NCBI RefSeq assembly: GCF_014489075.1
Contig: NZ_JACTGR010000003.1
Coordinates: forward strand, 1-64,000
Direction: 5' to 3'
Source of the DNA: Sphingomonas sp. JC676
Lineage (GTDB): Bacteria; Pseudomonadota; Alphaproteobacteria; Sphingomonadales; Sphingomonadaceae
Length of the DNA stretch: 64,000 bases
How positions within the stretch are numbered: position 1 is the first letter of the stretch; every line of letters begins with the position of its first letter. The position numbers and the translations under genes were made by a program. The notes under the pieces are model-generated. The model saw only the letters and a list, made by a program, of their open reading frames with translations. It had not been told where the DNA came from and did not search any database. This document shows positions 9,392-17,926 of the stretch, piece after piece.

Positions 9392-10611
9392 AGTCCAAGC
9401 TTCCGTTCGCCTTCGAACATATAGTCGCGGGTGATCGGCAGCGTGTGGCGCGAGCGCGAGAACTGGAGCTGGTAATTGACCATGCCGCCGGTGCGGAACG
9501 CCACGCACGAGCCCGCCAGGTAGAAGGTCCACATTCGGAAGAAGCGCTCATCGTAGAGCGCGACCACCTGGTCCTTCGCGGCAACCGTCCGCTTGAACCA
9601 GTGCTCCAGTGTATAGCCGTAATGGAGCCGCAGCACTTCGAGATCGGTCAGGAAGAAGCGCATCCCCTCATAGCCGCGCGCGATCTCCGAAAGCGCCGGG
9701 ATATAGCCGCCCGGGAAGATGTATTTCGAGGTGAAGCGATCGGTGATCCCCGGCCGTCCCGCGCGTCCGATCGTGTGGAGCAGCATCACGCCCTCCGGCG
9801 TCAGCAGCCGACGGCATTGCGCGAAGAAGGCGCGGTAGAATGCCGGGCCGACATGCTCGAACATGCCGACCGAGACGATCCGGTCGAACTGGCCGGAGAC
9901 GTTGCGGTAATCGATCAGCTCGAACTTGACCTTGTCGGCCACGCCCGCCTCGTCGGCGCGGCGCCGGGCGACCTTCAACTGCTCTTCGGACAAGGTGACG
10001 CCCAGCACTTCGGCGCCGGTCTTTTCGTGGAGATACAGCGCCATACCGCCCCAGCCACAGCCGATATCGAGCACCTTCATCCCCGGCTCGAGCGCCAGCT
10101 TGGCGGCGATATGCGCCTTCTTGTCGAGCTGGGCCTGCCCGAGGCTGTTGGCCGGATCGGTGAAATAGGCGCAGCTATATTGGCGATCGGCATCGAGGAA
10201 GAGATCGTAGAGCCGGTCGTTCAGGTCATAGTGATGCGCCACATTGCGCTTCGAGCGACGCTGCATGTTGAAGCGCCCGATCCGGTGGGCCACGCCGTCG
10301 ATCGCGCTGCGGATCGGGCCGGGCATCAGATTGGCCGATCCCTGCTCCCACAGATTGTTGCCGGTCATCAGCGTCAGCAGGTCGAGGATGTCGCCCTGTT
10401 CGATGACGAGCTTGCCGTCCATGAACGCCTCGGCCGCGCCCAGCGACGGATCGCGCAGGATCGCCCGTTCGGCGCCCGGTCCAAAACGGATCGTAACCGG
10501 CTTGAATGCCGGATCGGGTACGCCGTAGCTTCGCGTAGAGCCGTCGGTGTGGATGACTGAGAGCGGACCGCGCGTGATGGCGCGCGTGAGAAAACGATCG
10601 ATCAACGCCAT
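9379..10611 (-). CDS. cfa: Cyclopropane-fatty-acyl-phospholipid synthase family methyltransferase
   Basis: SAM-dependent methyltransferase, 410 aa, expected to methylenate or methylate unsaturated acyl chains of membrane phospholipids. The N-terminal lipid-binding part (about 1-110) precedes the Rossmann methyltransferase domain with SAM motif MKVLDIGCGWGGMALYLHEK (about 178-197), then SVGMFEHVGPAFYRAFF and the later FPGGYIPALSEIARGYE. The C-terminal LEHWFKRTVAAKDQVVALYDERFFRMW is typical of the family. No sterol or carotenoid genes are adjacent. Confidence 0.93.
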   Translation of the reverse strand: MALIDRFLTRAITRGPLSVIHTDGSTRSYGVPDPAFKPVTIRFGPGAERAILRDPSLGAAEAFMDGKLVIEQGDILDLLTLMTGNNLWEQGSANLMPGPIRSAIDGVAHRIGRFNMQRRSKRNVAHHYDLNDRLYDLFLDADRQYSCAYFTDPANSLGQAQLDKKAHIAAKLALEPGMKVLDIGCGWGGMALYLHEKTGAEVLGVTLSEEQLKVARRRADEAGVADKVKFELIDYRNVSGQFDRIVSVGMFEHVGPAFYRAFFAQCRRLLTPEGVMLLHTIGRAGRPGITDRFTSKYIFPGGYIPALSEIARGYEGMRFFLTDLEVLRLHYGYTLEHWFKRTVAAKDQVVALYDERFFRMWTFYLAGSCVAFRTGGMVNYQLQFSRSRHTLPITRDYMFEGERKLGLQAG

Positions 10612-10670
10612 GAGCGGAAGTTAGGCACTCGTGCTGCGCCGCGCCACAAGGATTTTATGTCCGACCGATA

Positions 10671-11402
10671 TCAAATTCCGGCGTACCATTCGTAGCCGGC
10701 CACATCCTCCCAGAAGCCGCCCTTGCCGCCGCCGATTCCGGCGAGCGAAGCGACCGCTTCGATCCGCATGACATATTTGGCGTGCTTGTAGCCGAGCTGC
10801 CGCTCGACGCGCAGCCGTATCGGTGCGCCATGCCCGACCGAAAGATAGCGGTCGTTGAGCGCCCAGGCGAGGATGGTCTGCGGGTGGAAGGCGTCGACCA
10901 GGTCGATCGACTCGTAATAGGGCCTCCCGCCGAGTAGATCTGCGCAGTGGAAGACGAGATAGCGCGCGGTGTCGCGCATGCCCGCCAGGTCGAGCACCGT
11001 CTCGAGCCGCGGCCCCTGCCACTTGCCGATCGCGCTCCAGCCCTCGACGCAATCGTGCCGCGTGATCTGCGCGCGCTGGGGCATCGACTGAAGCTGCGCA
11101 AGCGAGAGCGAGAGCGGCCGCGCCACCAGCCCGTCGACCTTGAGCCGCCAATCGGCGAAGCGGCCCGCAGCGAGCGCTTCATATTCGGGCGTGTTGGGGT
11201 TGGCGGTGCCGTTGGTCCGGAAGAACGGGCTGCGCTGCTCGGCGCGGAATTCACGCGCCTTCGCCGCGCGGCCGGTGATCGAGCGCTGGAGAAAGCGGTG
11301 CGCGTCCTCGGCGCTCAGGAGCCAGGGATCGTTGGTGAAGCGGTCGCAGCCTGCCAGGAGCCCGCCCGCACCGAGGATGAGCGCGTTGCGGCGCGTGATC
11401 AT
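10671..11402 (-). CDS. Molybdopterin-dependent oxidoreductase, predicted Tat-exported lipoprotein
   Basis: Sulfite-oxidase/MsrP-like molybdoenzyme of 243 aa. The start overlaps the stop of the upstream cytochrome b gene (ATGA). The N-terminus MITRRNALILGAGGLLAGC combines twin Arg residues with a lipobox ending at Cys19, so Tat export followed by lipid anchoring is predicted. The Mo-coordinating cysteine is Cys118 in TRHDCVEGWSAIGKWQG. Later motifs are VFHCADLLGGRPYYESIDL, GAPIRLRVERQLGYKHAKYV and the C-terminal GFWEDVAGYEWYAGI. Electrons probably pass to or from the membrane cytochrome encoded just upstream. The substrate is unknown; methionine sulfoxide repair is one option. Confidence 0.88.
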   Translation of the reverse strand: MITRRNALILGAGGLLAGCDRFTNDPWLLSAEDAHRFLQRSITGRAAKAREFRAEQRSPFFRTNGTANPNTPEYEALAAGRFADWRLKVDGLVARPLSLSLAQLQSMPQRAQITRHDCVEGWSAIGKWQGPRLETVLDLAGMRDTARYLVFHCADLLGGRPYYESIDLVDAFHPQTILAWALNDRYLSVGHGAPIRLRVERQLGYKHAKYVMRIEAVASLAGIGGGKGGFWEDVAGYEWYAGI

Positions 11403-12136
11403 GCCGCGTCCTCCGGCACGCGCCACCAGCCGGTGATCATCGAACGCACTTCGTTGATCGGGCCGGCGAGCAGCACCAAAGTCAGGTGGACGAGGATGAA
11501 CAAGGTCGTCAGCGCCATCGCGATGAAATGGACCGAGCGCGCCGATTGGCGGCCGCCGAATATCTCGGTCAGCCATGGCCAGGCGGCATCCATGTTGGGC
11601 GACAGCGCCAGGCCGCTCAGGATCAGCAGCGGAATCAGCACGAAGATCATCCCGGCGTAAGAGAGCTTCTGGAAGATGTTGTAGGCGCGCGGGTTCTCCG
11701 GATCGTGGAAACGCAGCGCCAGGTGCGCCTTGAAATCGGCCCATAGATGGCGCGGTCCCAGCTCGGCGCGGCGGATGCGCAGGTCGCGGGCGAAATGCCG
11801 GTTGAGCAGGCTCAGCGCCATGTAGATCAGCAGCCCGAACGCCAGCACCAATGCGAAGAACAGGTGCCAGTGCCGCGCGCCCGACAGGCTGTAGTGCGAG
11901 GGGATCGTCGCCCAGCCGGGGAAGCGCGGAAGCGCGAGCCAGGCATGGTCCCAATTCGCGCCATATTGCCCCCAATAGAGCCGGGGATGCGCGTTGAAGA
12001 TCATCAGCCCGCTGCCGATCATGATGAAGATCGCCAACGCATTGATCCAGTGCCAGAGCCGAGTGGCGAGGGCGTGGCGATACAGCATGGGTGGGGGCGC
12101 CGGATCGGGATCGTCTGCCATTTCCGCGCTCTCCAT
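11399..12136 (-). CDS. Cytochrome b561/b-type membrane subunit
   Basis: The 245-aa protein has four or five membrane helices: about 22-44, 88-110, 160-185 and 205-230, plus a short one. Candidate haem-ligand histidines are in RHALATRLWHWINALAIF (helix 1), ARHWHLFFALVLAFGLLIYM and VHFIAMALTTLFILVHLTLV. This is the Ni/Fe-hydrogenase/formate-dehydrogenase type cytochrome b pattern. It is translationally coupled (4-bp overlap) to the molybdoenzyme, so the two form a two-gene redox module between the quinone pool and the periplasm. A second ATG at residue 6 could be the real start. Confidence 0.88.
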   Translation of the reverse strand: MESAEMADDPDPAPPPMLYRHALATRLWHWINALAIFIMIGSGLMIFNAHPRLYWGQYGANWDHAWLALPRFPGWATIPSHYSLSGARHWHLFFALVLAFGLLIYMALSLLNRHFARDLRIRRAELGPRHLWADFKAHLALRFHDPENPRAYNIFQKLSYAGMIFVLIPLLILSGLALSPNMDAAWPWLTEIFGGRQSARSVHFIAMALTTLFILVHLTLVLLAGPINEVRSMITGWWRVPEDAA

Positions 12137-12212
12137 GGGGCGGCAATATAGGCTATCCGGCCGCGGGCCAAAAGGTCTCCTCCCGAATCACTCTTTTCCT
12201 GCGAAAGCGCCG

Positions 12213-12833
12213 ATGACCGCGGATTTCCACTTCTACGAACCCACCCAGGGCCACCGCCTGGCCCATGATCCGCTCAACGCGATCGTCGCCCCGCGCCCGA
12301 TCGGCTGGATCAGCACCGTCTCCACCGACGGCGTGCGCAACCTCGCGCCCTACAGCTTCTTCAATCTGTTTAACTATCGTCCGCCGCTCATCGGCTTCTC
12401 GTCGACGGGGTGGAAGGACAGCGTCGCCAATGTGGAGGCGACCGGCGAATTCGTGTGGAACCTGGCGACTCGCGCCCAGGCCGAGGCGATGAACGCGAGC
12501 TCGGCTATCGTCGCGCCCGAGATCGACGAGTTCGTCCACGCCGGTCTCGCGGCGCTGCCGTCACGGCTGGTGAAGCCCGATCGTGTCGCGGGCAGTCCGG
12601 TCCAGTTCGAGTGCAGGCTTACCCAGCTTATCCGGCTGGAGACCAAGGAAGGCCATGCGATCGACCAGTGGCTGGTGATGGGCGAGGCTGTGGCGATCCA
12701 TATCGATCGGGCGATGCTGGAAAACGGCGTCTACCAGACCGCGCGCCCGCACCCGATCCTGCGCGGCGGCGGACCGGCCGATTATTTCGAGATCACCGAG
12801 GGTGCGCTGTTCCGGATGCGCCGGCCCGGCTGA
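12213..12833 (+). CDS. Flavin reductase-like FMN-binding split-barrel protein
   Basis: 206-aa protein of the flavin reductase/DIM6-NTAB family. The N-terminal segment HDPLNAIVAPRPIGWISTVS is followed by LAPYSFFNLFNYRPPLIGFSS and the KDSVANVEATGEFVWNLAT block, the usual flavin and NAD(P)H region. The C-terminal half has FECRLTQLI and the metal/flavin-side VMGEAVAIHIDRAML. It probably supplies or binds reduced FMN; no partner monooxygenase is adjacent. I chose the ATG at 12213 rather than the long upstream reading frame, which overlaps the cytochrome gene. Confidence 0.85.
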   Translation: MTADFHFYEPTQGHRLAHDPLNAIVAPRPIGWISTVSTDGVRNLAPYSFFNLFNYRPPLIGFSSTGWKDSVANVEATGEFVWNLATRAQAEAMNASSAIVAPEIDEFVHAGLAALPSRLVKPDRVAGSPVQFECRLTQLIRLETKEGHAIDQWLVMGEAVAIHIDRAMLENGVYQTARPHPILRGGGPADYFEITEGALFRMRRPG

Positions 12834-12839
12834 GCGGCG

Positions 12840-13598
12840 CTATCCATAGGCGCGCAGGAAGAAGACGAGCGTGGTAACCCCGGTCACCGCGAGCGTCCAC
12901 CACCGCACCAGCCCGTGCGGTAGCTTCTTGCCCAGCTTGGCGCCCAGCCACCCGCCGAGGATCGCGCCGACCAGCATCGGCAGGCAGAACAGCCAGCGCA
13001 CCAGCCCCGCCGCGACGAAAACGATCGCGGCCGCCAGATTGGCGATCGCCAGCATGAGCGTGCGGATCGAGAAGAGCGAGCGCGGATGCGCGCCCGCGAG
13101 CAGGCCATAGGTGGCGGTGGTCATCAGCCCGACGCCGCCGCCGAAATAGCCGCCATAGATGCCGAGCAGCGACTGGACGATCATCAGCGTGCGCGGGCCG
13201 ATCGTCACGCGGGCGCGCAGCCAGTCGGACGCCTTGCGCCCGAGCAGCATCGCCAGGAAGCCGATCAGCAGCAGCCAGGGAATGATGAAGTCGAAGGCGC
13301 GCGACGGCGTGATCACGAGCAGCACGCTGCCGACCAGCCCGCCGACAAAGGTGATTCCCGCCAGCACGCGGACGTCCAGGCCACCCACCGGCGCGAGCTC
13401 GTCGCGAAACTCCCACGCGCTGGCCGCCGCGCCGGGCAGCAGCGCGACGTTTGAGGTCGCGTTGGCAATATTGGCCGGCAGCCCCAGCGCGATCAGCGCC
13501 GGCAGGGTCGCGAAGGTGCCGCCCCCGGCAAGCGCGTTCATCGCGCCGCCGAGCATGCCGGCCGCGAGCGGCAGCGCTATATCTCCGAGACCAGACAA
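12840..13598 (-). CDS. TauE/SafE family membrane permease
   Basis: 252-aa integral membrane protein with about eight helices and the tandem-repeat signature of the family: AAGMLGGAMNALAGGGTFATLPALI at the N-terminus and GIYGGYFGGGVGLMTTATYG at the start of the second half. Members export sulfite, sulfoacetate or related organic anions; the substrate here cannot be told. The start is a TTG (LSGLGDIALPL), needed to give a complete first helix; the first ATG would be at residue 15. It is convergent with the flavin reductase-like gene, 6 bp apart. Confidence 0.87.
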   Translation of the reverse strand: MSGLGDIALPLAAGMLGGAMNALAGGGTFATLPALIALGLPANIANATSNVALLPGAAASAWEFRDELAPVGGLDVRVLAGITFVGGLVGSVLLVITPSRAFDFIIPWLLLIGFLAMLLGRKASDWLRARVTIGPRTLMIVQSLLGIYGGYFGGGVGLMTTATYGLLAGAHPRSLFSIRTLMLAIANLAAAIVFVAAGLVRWLFCLPMLVGAILGGWLGAKLGKKLPHGLVRWWTLAVTGVTTLVFFLRAYG

Positions 13599-13612
13599 GC
13601 TTTGATTCCGTT

Positions 13613-13692
13613 TGCCCTGAGCTTGTCGAAGGGCCCTAGCCGTTATCGCCAGCCGCGCAAGGAAGACGGTGCTTCGACAGGTTCAGCACGAA
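13613..13692. repeat. Inverted pair of CTGTCGAAG intergenic repeats
   Basis: CCCTGAGCTTGTCGAAGGGC (13615-13634) and, in opposite orientation, GCTTCGACAGGTTCAGC (13671-13687). The same 16-17 base unit, CTGA(G/A)C(C/T)TGTCGAAG, is read on both strands. It is the third kind of dispersed hairpin element in this window and lies between the permease start and the rlmN stop. Confidence 0.7.
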
Positions 13693-13705
13693 CGATATTG
13701 TAAGC

Positions 13706-14914
13706 TCACCCGAGCGCGGCGAGTTTTTCCTCGGCCTGCCGATCGAGCTCGGCGCGGCTCTTCTTCTCCGACGCGGTCTTGAGCTGGCCGCAGGCGGCGT
13801 CGATGTCGCGGCCGCGCGGCGTGCGCACCGGGGCGGATATGCCCGCTTCGAATACGATGCTCGAAAAGGCCCGCACCCGCTCCGGCGTCGACGTTTCATA
13901 GGGCGCACCGGGCCAGGGGTTGAACGGGATCAAATTCACCTTGGCGGGCAGCTTGTACTTCTTGATCAGCCGGACGAGCTCGTGCGCCTCGGCGTCACTG
14001 TCGTTCTTGTCCTTCAGCATCACATATTCAAAGGTGATGCGACGGGCATTGTTGGCGCCGGGATAATCGGCACAGGCCTGGAGCAGCTCCTCGATCCCGT
14101 ATTTGCGGTTCAAGGGCACGATCTCGTCGCGCACTTCCTTGGTCACCGCGTGGAGCGAAACCGCGAGGTTGACACCGATCTCCTCGCCCGCGCGCGCCAT
14201 CATCGGCACGACACCGGAGGTCGACAGCGTGATACGGCGGCGCGACAGGCCCAGCCCGTCGCCGTCCATCACGATCCTGAGCGCATCCCGGACATTGTCG
14301 AAATTATAGAGCGGCTCGCCCATCCCCATCATCACGATGTTGGTGAGCATGCGCCCCTCGGGCTGGCTCGGCCATTCGCCCAGCGAATCGCGCGCGAGCA
14401 TCACCTGGCCGACGATCTCGGCCTGGGTCAGGTTGCGCACCAGCCGCATCGTGCCGGTGTGGCAGAAGCGGCAATTGAGCGTGCAGCCGACCTGCGAGGA
14501 TACGCAGAGCGTGCCCCGATCCGCATCGGGGATGAAGACCATCTCATAGTCCTGGCCGTCGTCCGAGCGGAGCAGCCATTTGCGCGTGCCGTCGGTCGAG
14601 ACCTGCGCCTCGACCACTTCGGGCCGCGAGATCACGAAGCGCTGCTCCAGCCAGGGATGCATCGCCTTCGAGATGTCGGTCATCCTCGAGAATTCGGTGA
14701 CGCCGCGATTATAGATCCAGTGCCACAGCTGCTTAGCGCGCAATTTGACCTGTTTCGGCTCAAGCTGCGAGGTCTCCAGCGCCATGCGGAGATCGGCCTT
14801 GGAAAGTCCGAGCAAGTCGATTCGGCCGTCCTGGCGCGGCACGAAGGCGCGCGGGACGGGCACGGGATCGATGTGCCCGGGGATGGGCATAAGGGCGGCC
14901 GACACTGTCTGCAT
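13706..14914 (-). CDS. rlmN: Dual-specificity 23S rRNA A2503 / tRNA A37 C2-methyltransferase
   Basis: Radical SAM methyltransferase. The 402-aa form carries the 4Fe-4S motif Cys144-xxx-Cys148-xx-Cys151 in [14 protein letters not shown], a SAM-binding [32 protein letters not shown], and the second catalytic cysteine near the C-terminus (Cys375 in [11 protein letters not shown]). The start is uncertain: the ATG at 14914 is used, while the ATG at 14890 ([16 protein letters not shown]) may be the true one; the upstream reading frame to 15013 is unlikely. Confidence 0.95.
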   Translation of the reverse strand: MQTVSAALMPIPGHIDPVPVPRAFVPRQDGRIDLLGLSKADLRMALETSQLEPKQVKLRAKQLWHWIYNRGVTEFSRMTDISKAMHPWLEQRFVISRPEVVEAQVSTDGTRKWLLRSDDGQDYEMVFIPDADRGTLCVSSQVGCTLNCRFCHTGTMRLVRNLTQAEIVGQVMLARDSLGEWPSQPEGRMLTNIVMMGMGEPLYNFDNVRDALRIVMDGDGLGLSRRRITLSTSGVVPMMARAGEEIGVNLAVSLHAVTKEVRDEIVPLNRKYGIEELLQACADYPGANNARRITFEYVMLKDKNDSDAEAHELVRLIKKYKLPAKVNLIPFNPWPGAPYETSTPERVRAFSSIVFEAGISAPVRTPRGRDIDAACGQLKTASEKKSRAELDRQAEEKLAALG

Positions 14915-15086
14915 GGCGCGCCATGTAGGCGATTTCGCGCCGGAATTCCACTCCCCGCGCCGCGTCATAATTTCTACGCCCGCATTTACCTTGTCCTGCA
15001 TATGCAACGCCATGCCGCGTAGTGGGTTGTCTAGCAGGACACCCGCTGTCCAGCTTGGCGCGGGGCAACCCTAGTTGGAGTAGGAT

Positions 15087-15506
15087 ATGAAGCTTCGCAA
15101 TTCGATGATGGTGCTGGGCGCTACGCTGTTGTGCGCACCGGCAGCCTTCGCGCAGAACACCCCGCCGGCCCAGCCGGCAACGCCTGCGCAGACCACGCCG
15201 GCGCCCACCACACCGGCCGCTCCGGCCGCGGTGACGGACGCCGAAGTGACCCAATTCGCCACCGCGGCGCTGGCGGTCGAGAAGGTCCGCAAGGACACGA
15301 CGATCCCCGAAGCCGACAAGAACACCAAGATGGCCGATGCGGTGAAGATGGCGGGTCTCGACCCGAACCGCTTCAACGAGATCGGTCAGGCGATGCAGGC
15401 CGATCCGGCGCTGAACAAGAAGATCCAGGCGGCAGCGGCAGCGCAGCAGCCCGCTACGCCGGCACCGGGCGCTTCCTCGCCGGCTCCGGCACCGGCACCC
15501 AAATAA
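15087..15506 (+). CDS. Small secreted DUF4168-type protein
   Basis: 139-aa exported protein. The signal peptide spans about residues 1-23 (MKLRNSMMVLGATLLCAPAAFA before QN). A Pro/Ala/Thr-rich linker (about 24-50) leads to a short helical domain (VTDAEVTQFATAALAVEKVR ... DPNRFNEIGQAMQADPALNKKIQ) that fits DUF4168, and a Pro/Ala tail ends the protein. Function is unknown; the linker and tail suggest a periplasmic or envelope role. GGAGTAGGAT precedes the start. Confidence 0.75.
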   Translation: MKLRNSMMVLGATLLCAPAAFAQNTPPAQPATPAQTTPAPTTPAAPAAVTDAEVTQFATAALAVEKVRKDTTIPEADKNTKMADAVKMAGLDPNRFNEIGQAMQADPALNKKIQAAAAAQQPATPAPGASSPAPAPAPK

Positions 15507-15511
15507 GCTGT

Positions 15512-15536
15512 GGGCGGCGGCATGACCGCCGCCGCC
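15512..15536. terminator. GGCGGCGG/CCGCCGCC stem between convergent genes
   Basis: Eight-bp perfect GC stem with a 5-base CATGA loop, lying between the DUF4168 stop and the convergent SDR stop. No T-run follows, so termination is plausible but not certain. Confidence 0.4.
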
Positions 15537-15543
15537 CCGGCTT

Positions 15544-16482
15544 TCAGGCGGGAGTGCAGCCGAGCGCTTCCAGCGTGACCGGCAGCGCTTCGGCGAGCGG
15601 CGTGTGCGGTTCCTCGCCGAGGAGTTCGACGAGCTCGCGATTGTCGAGCCGCAAGGGATGGCGCCAATAGGTGCGCATCTCGATCAACTCCTTCAGCGTC
15701 GTGCTGAACAGCGCCGCCAGGGGCAGCAGCGCCCAGGGAAGCCCGCGCACCTTCGCGTCATTGCCCGACGCGTGCGCCACCGCCGCGGCGAACTGTGCGC
15801 CATCGGCGTCCCAGGTTCCGGCGAAGTGATAGCGCGCGAAACGCGGTAGTTCACGGTCGCGGTCGAGCAGCCGGGCGAAGGTCTCGCCGACATCGGGCAG
15901 ATACGCCCAGGCATGCCCGACCCCCTTGCTCGCCGGATTGGTGACCGCACGCACCCGCTTGCCCGGCGTCACCATGCCCTGCGACAGCCAGCTATTCCCC
16001 GGCCGCGGCCCGAAGAAGTCGCCCGCCCGCAGAATCACCACCCGGGCGCCCGACGCCTCCAGCCTCTTCTCCATCTCGCCCCGGATGCGGCCCTTGCGCG
16101 TCGAGGGATGCTGCGGCGAATCGGGCTGGGCCACCGGCGTTTCGGCGGCGTCGTAATTATAGATGGTGCCGGGCAGCGCGACCCGGGCATCGTTGGCGAG
16201 CGCTGCGGCGATGCTGTTATCGATCATCGGCAGCACCAGCTTTTCCCATTCGCGATAGCCCGGCGGGTTCACGGCATGGACGATCGCGTCAACACCCTTC
16301 GCCGCGCGCAGCACGGCGTCGCGGTCCATCGCGTCGCCCTGCGTCCATTCGATTTCCGTATCCATGCCCGGCTTCATCTGGCGAGCGAGCCCGCGCACCT
16401 TCCAGCCGTGCCGCAGCAATGCCCGCGCGGCTTCGCCGCCCACGCCGCCGGTCGCGCCCAGCACCAGAACCGTCTTTGCCAT
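15544..16482 (-). CDS. NAD(P)-binding atypical SDR (NAD-dependent epimerase/reductase type)
   Basis: 312-aa Rossmann protein. The dinucleotide motif TVLVLGATGGVGGEAARALL is at residues 4-23, followed by GDAMDRDAVLRAAKGVDAIVHAVNPPG and an ARVVILRAGDFFGPRPGNSW segment typical of extended/atypical SDRs. The substrate is unknown. The ATG has an excellent ribosome site (AGGAGGTCGAA), which excludes the longer frame. It is divergent from a LysR gene with an 89-bp shared promoter region, the usual arrangement for a LysR target. Confidence 0.85.
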   Translation of the reverse strand: MAKTVLVLGATGGVGGEAARALLRHGWKVRGLARQMKPGMDTEIEWTQGDAMDRDAVLRAAKGVDAIVHAVNPPGYREWEKLVLPMIDNSIAAALANDARVALPGTIYNYDAAETPVAQPDSPQHPSTRKGRIRGEMEKRLEASGARVVILRAGDFFGPRPGNSWLSQGMVTPGKRVRAVTNPASKGVGHAWAYLPDVGETFARLLDRDRELPRFARYHFAGTWDADGAQFAAAVAHASGNDAKVRGLPWALLPLAALFSTTLKELIEMRTYWRHPLRLDNRELVELLGEEPHTPLAEALPVTLEALGCTPA

Positions 16483-16571
16483 TTCGACCTCCTTCAGTGG
16501 TGGCCACGAGATGGCCCAGGCGAGCTTCAAAGAAAATTGCCTAACCTTTGCGAGCGGCCTATAAGAATTTT

Positions 16572-17459
16572 ATGAGCCAGATCGATTGGGAGCAGCAGCG
16601 CGCCTTTCTCGCGGCGATCGAGGAAGGCAGTCTCTCGGGCGCGGCAAGGCGCCTCGGCCTCGCGCAACCCACCGTGCGCGTGCGGATCGAAATGCTCGAA
16701 AACGCCCTCGGCACGCCGCTTTTCACCCGCTCGCCGGGCGGCTTGATCCCCACCGAACGCGGCGAGGCATTGCGCGAGCACGCCCGGGCGATGGCGCTCG
16801 CCTCGGATGCGTTCGTCCGCTCGGCTTCCGCGGCGCCGGACCAGGTGGCAGGCACGGTGCGGGTCAGCGCCAGCGACATGATCGCGATCGAGGCACTCCC
16901 GCCGATCCTCGCCGATCTCGCCACGCGGCATCCGTCGCTGGTGATCGAGCTCTCGCCCACAAACCGCAACGAAGACGTGCTCCGCCGCGAGGCCGATGTG
17001 GCGGTCCGCATGGTGCCGCCGAACCAAGACGCTCTAGTTGCGCGACGCGTTGGCGTGGTCGCGCTGGGCCTTCACGCGCATCCGGCTTACCTGGCGGGGC
17101 GCGAGATCCCGCGCCACTATGCGGATCTGGCCAGGCACCGCATCATCGGTCCGGCAAGCGATTCGCCGGTGCTCCGATCGGTGCAGGAGCAGGGCTTCCC
17201 GGTCGGTCTCGCCGATTTCGGTTTCCGTACCGATAGCGACATCGCCCAATATGCCGCGATCCGCGCGGGGCTGGGGATCGGCGTCTGCCAGGTGCCGCTG
17301 GGCAAGCGCGACGGGCTGGCGCACCTGCTCCCCTTAAGCTTCTCGCTCGATCTCGAGACCTGGGTCGTCTGCCACGAGGACCTGCGGAATGTTGCCCGCG
17401 TCCGCGCGGTGTTCGACGCGCTGGTGGTCGGCCTCACGGCCTATATCGCCGGCAGCTAG
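16572..17459 (+). CDS. LysR-family transcriptional regulator
   Basis: 295-aa regulator. The N-terminal winged HTH (about 5-65: QRAFLAAIEEGSLSGAARRLGLAQPTVRVRI) and LTTR linker are followed by the periplasmic-binding-like effector domain (about 90-290). It is divergent from the SDR gene, so that gene is the likely target. Its stop overlaps the stop of the convergent IalB-like gene by 4 bp. Confidence 0.92.
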   Translation: MSQIDWEQQRAFLAAIEEGSLSGAARRLGLAQPTVRVRIEMLENALGTPLFTRSPGGLIPTERGEALREHARAMALASDAFVRSASAAPDQVAGTVRVSASDMIAIEALPPILADLATRHPSLVIELSPTNRNEDVLRREADVAVRMVPPNQDALVARRVGVVALGLHAHPAYLAGREIPRHYADLARHRIIGPASDSPVLRSVQEQGFPVGLADFGFRTDSDIAQYAAIRAGLGIGVCQVPLGKRDGLAHLLPLSFSLDLETWVVCHEDLRNVARVRAVFDALVVGLTAYIAGS

Positions 17460-17926
17460 CGCCCGGCGCAGCCCAAAGCCGCCGCGTCGATCGCGCTCGC
17501 CGCGCCCTTCAGCGCGTAGCTGTCGGCAAAGGGCGCGCCGTTCGCGTCAACGCTCTCCACGCTCATGCTGCGGCCGTCGCGCATCGCCGCGACGATCGCC
17601 GCGTCGGTGCGAGCGTCGGGCGCCCAGGCATCGCTGTCGCCCGCCATCAGCTCGAATCGCCGCTCGCCCACCGACAGCGTGACGCGCGCATTAGCGGCGC
17701 GCGCGCGGCTCAGGCGGATATGGAGCTGGTCACGCACGCGGTTGCGCGGCCAGGTGGCGATGCTGACGAAGGGCTGGGCCTCGCGATATTTCTCGACCGG
17801 CCGCGCGATCGCGAAGCAGCGCATCGGCGCCGCGTCGCGGAATGCGCCCCATCCGTCATAGACGCCGAGCGCTTCGCGTCCCTGCCCCTGCAGGGCGGCC
17901 GCCAGCGCGAGAAGCGCCACGATCAT
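17456..17926 (-). CDS. IalB-like small exported protein, function unknown
   Basis: 156 aa with a short hydrophobic N-terminus (MIVALLALAAALQ) that looks like a signal peptide. WGAFRDAAPMRCFAIARPVE, the beta-rich middle and a C-terminal FADSYALKGAASAIDAAALGC resemble the invasion-associated locus B family of alphaproteobacteria, but similarity is judged by eye. Its ATG overlaps the stop of the upstream phosphatase gene (ATGA), so the two are one operon. Confidence 0.6.
   Translation of the reverse strand: MIVALLALAAALQGQGREALGVYDGWGAFRDAAPMRCFAIARPVEKYREAQPFVSIATWPRNRVRDQLHIRLSRARAANARVTLSVGERRFELMAGDSDAWAPDARTDAAIVAAMRDGRSMSVESVDANGAPFADSYALKGAASAIDAAALGCAGR

Noticed and set aside
10671..12146. 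491-aa fusion of an unknown N-terminus with the molybdoenzyme
   Set aside because: The upstream part is the out-of-frame shadow of the cytochrome b gene; the Tat/lipobox start at 11402 with an ATGA overlap explains the locus.
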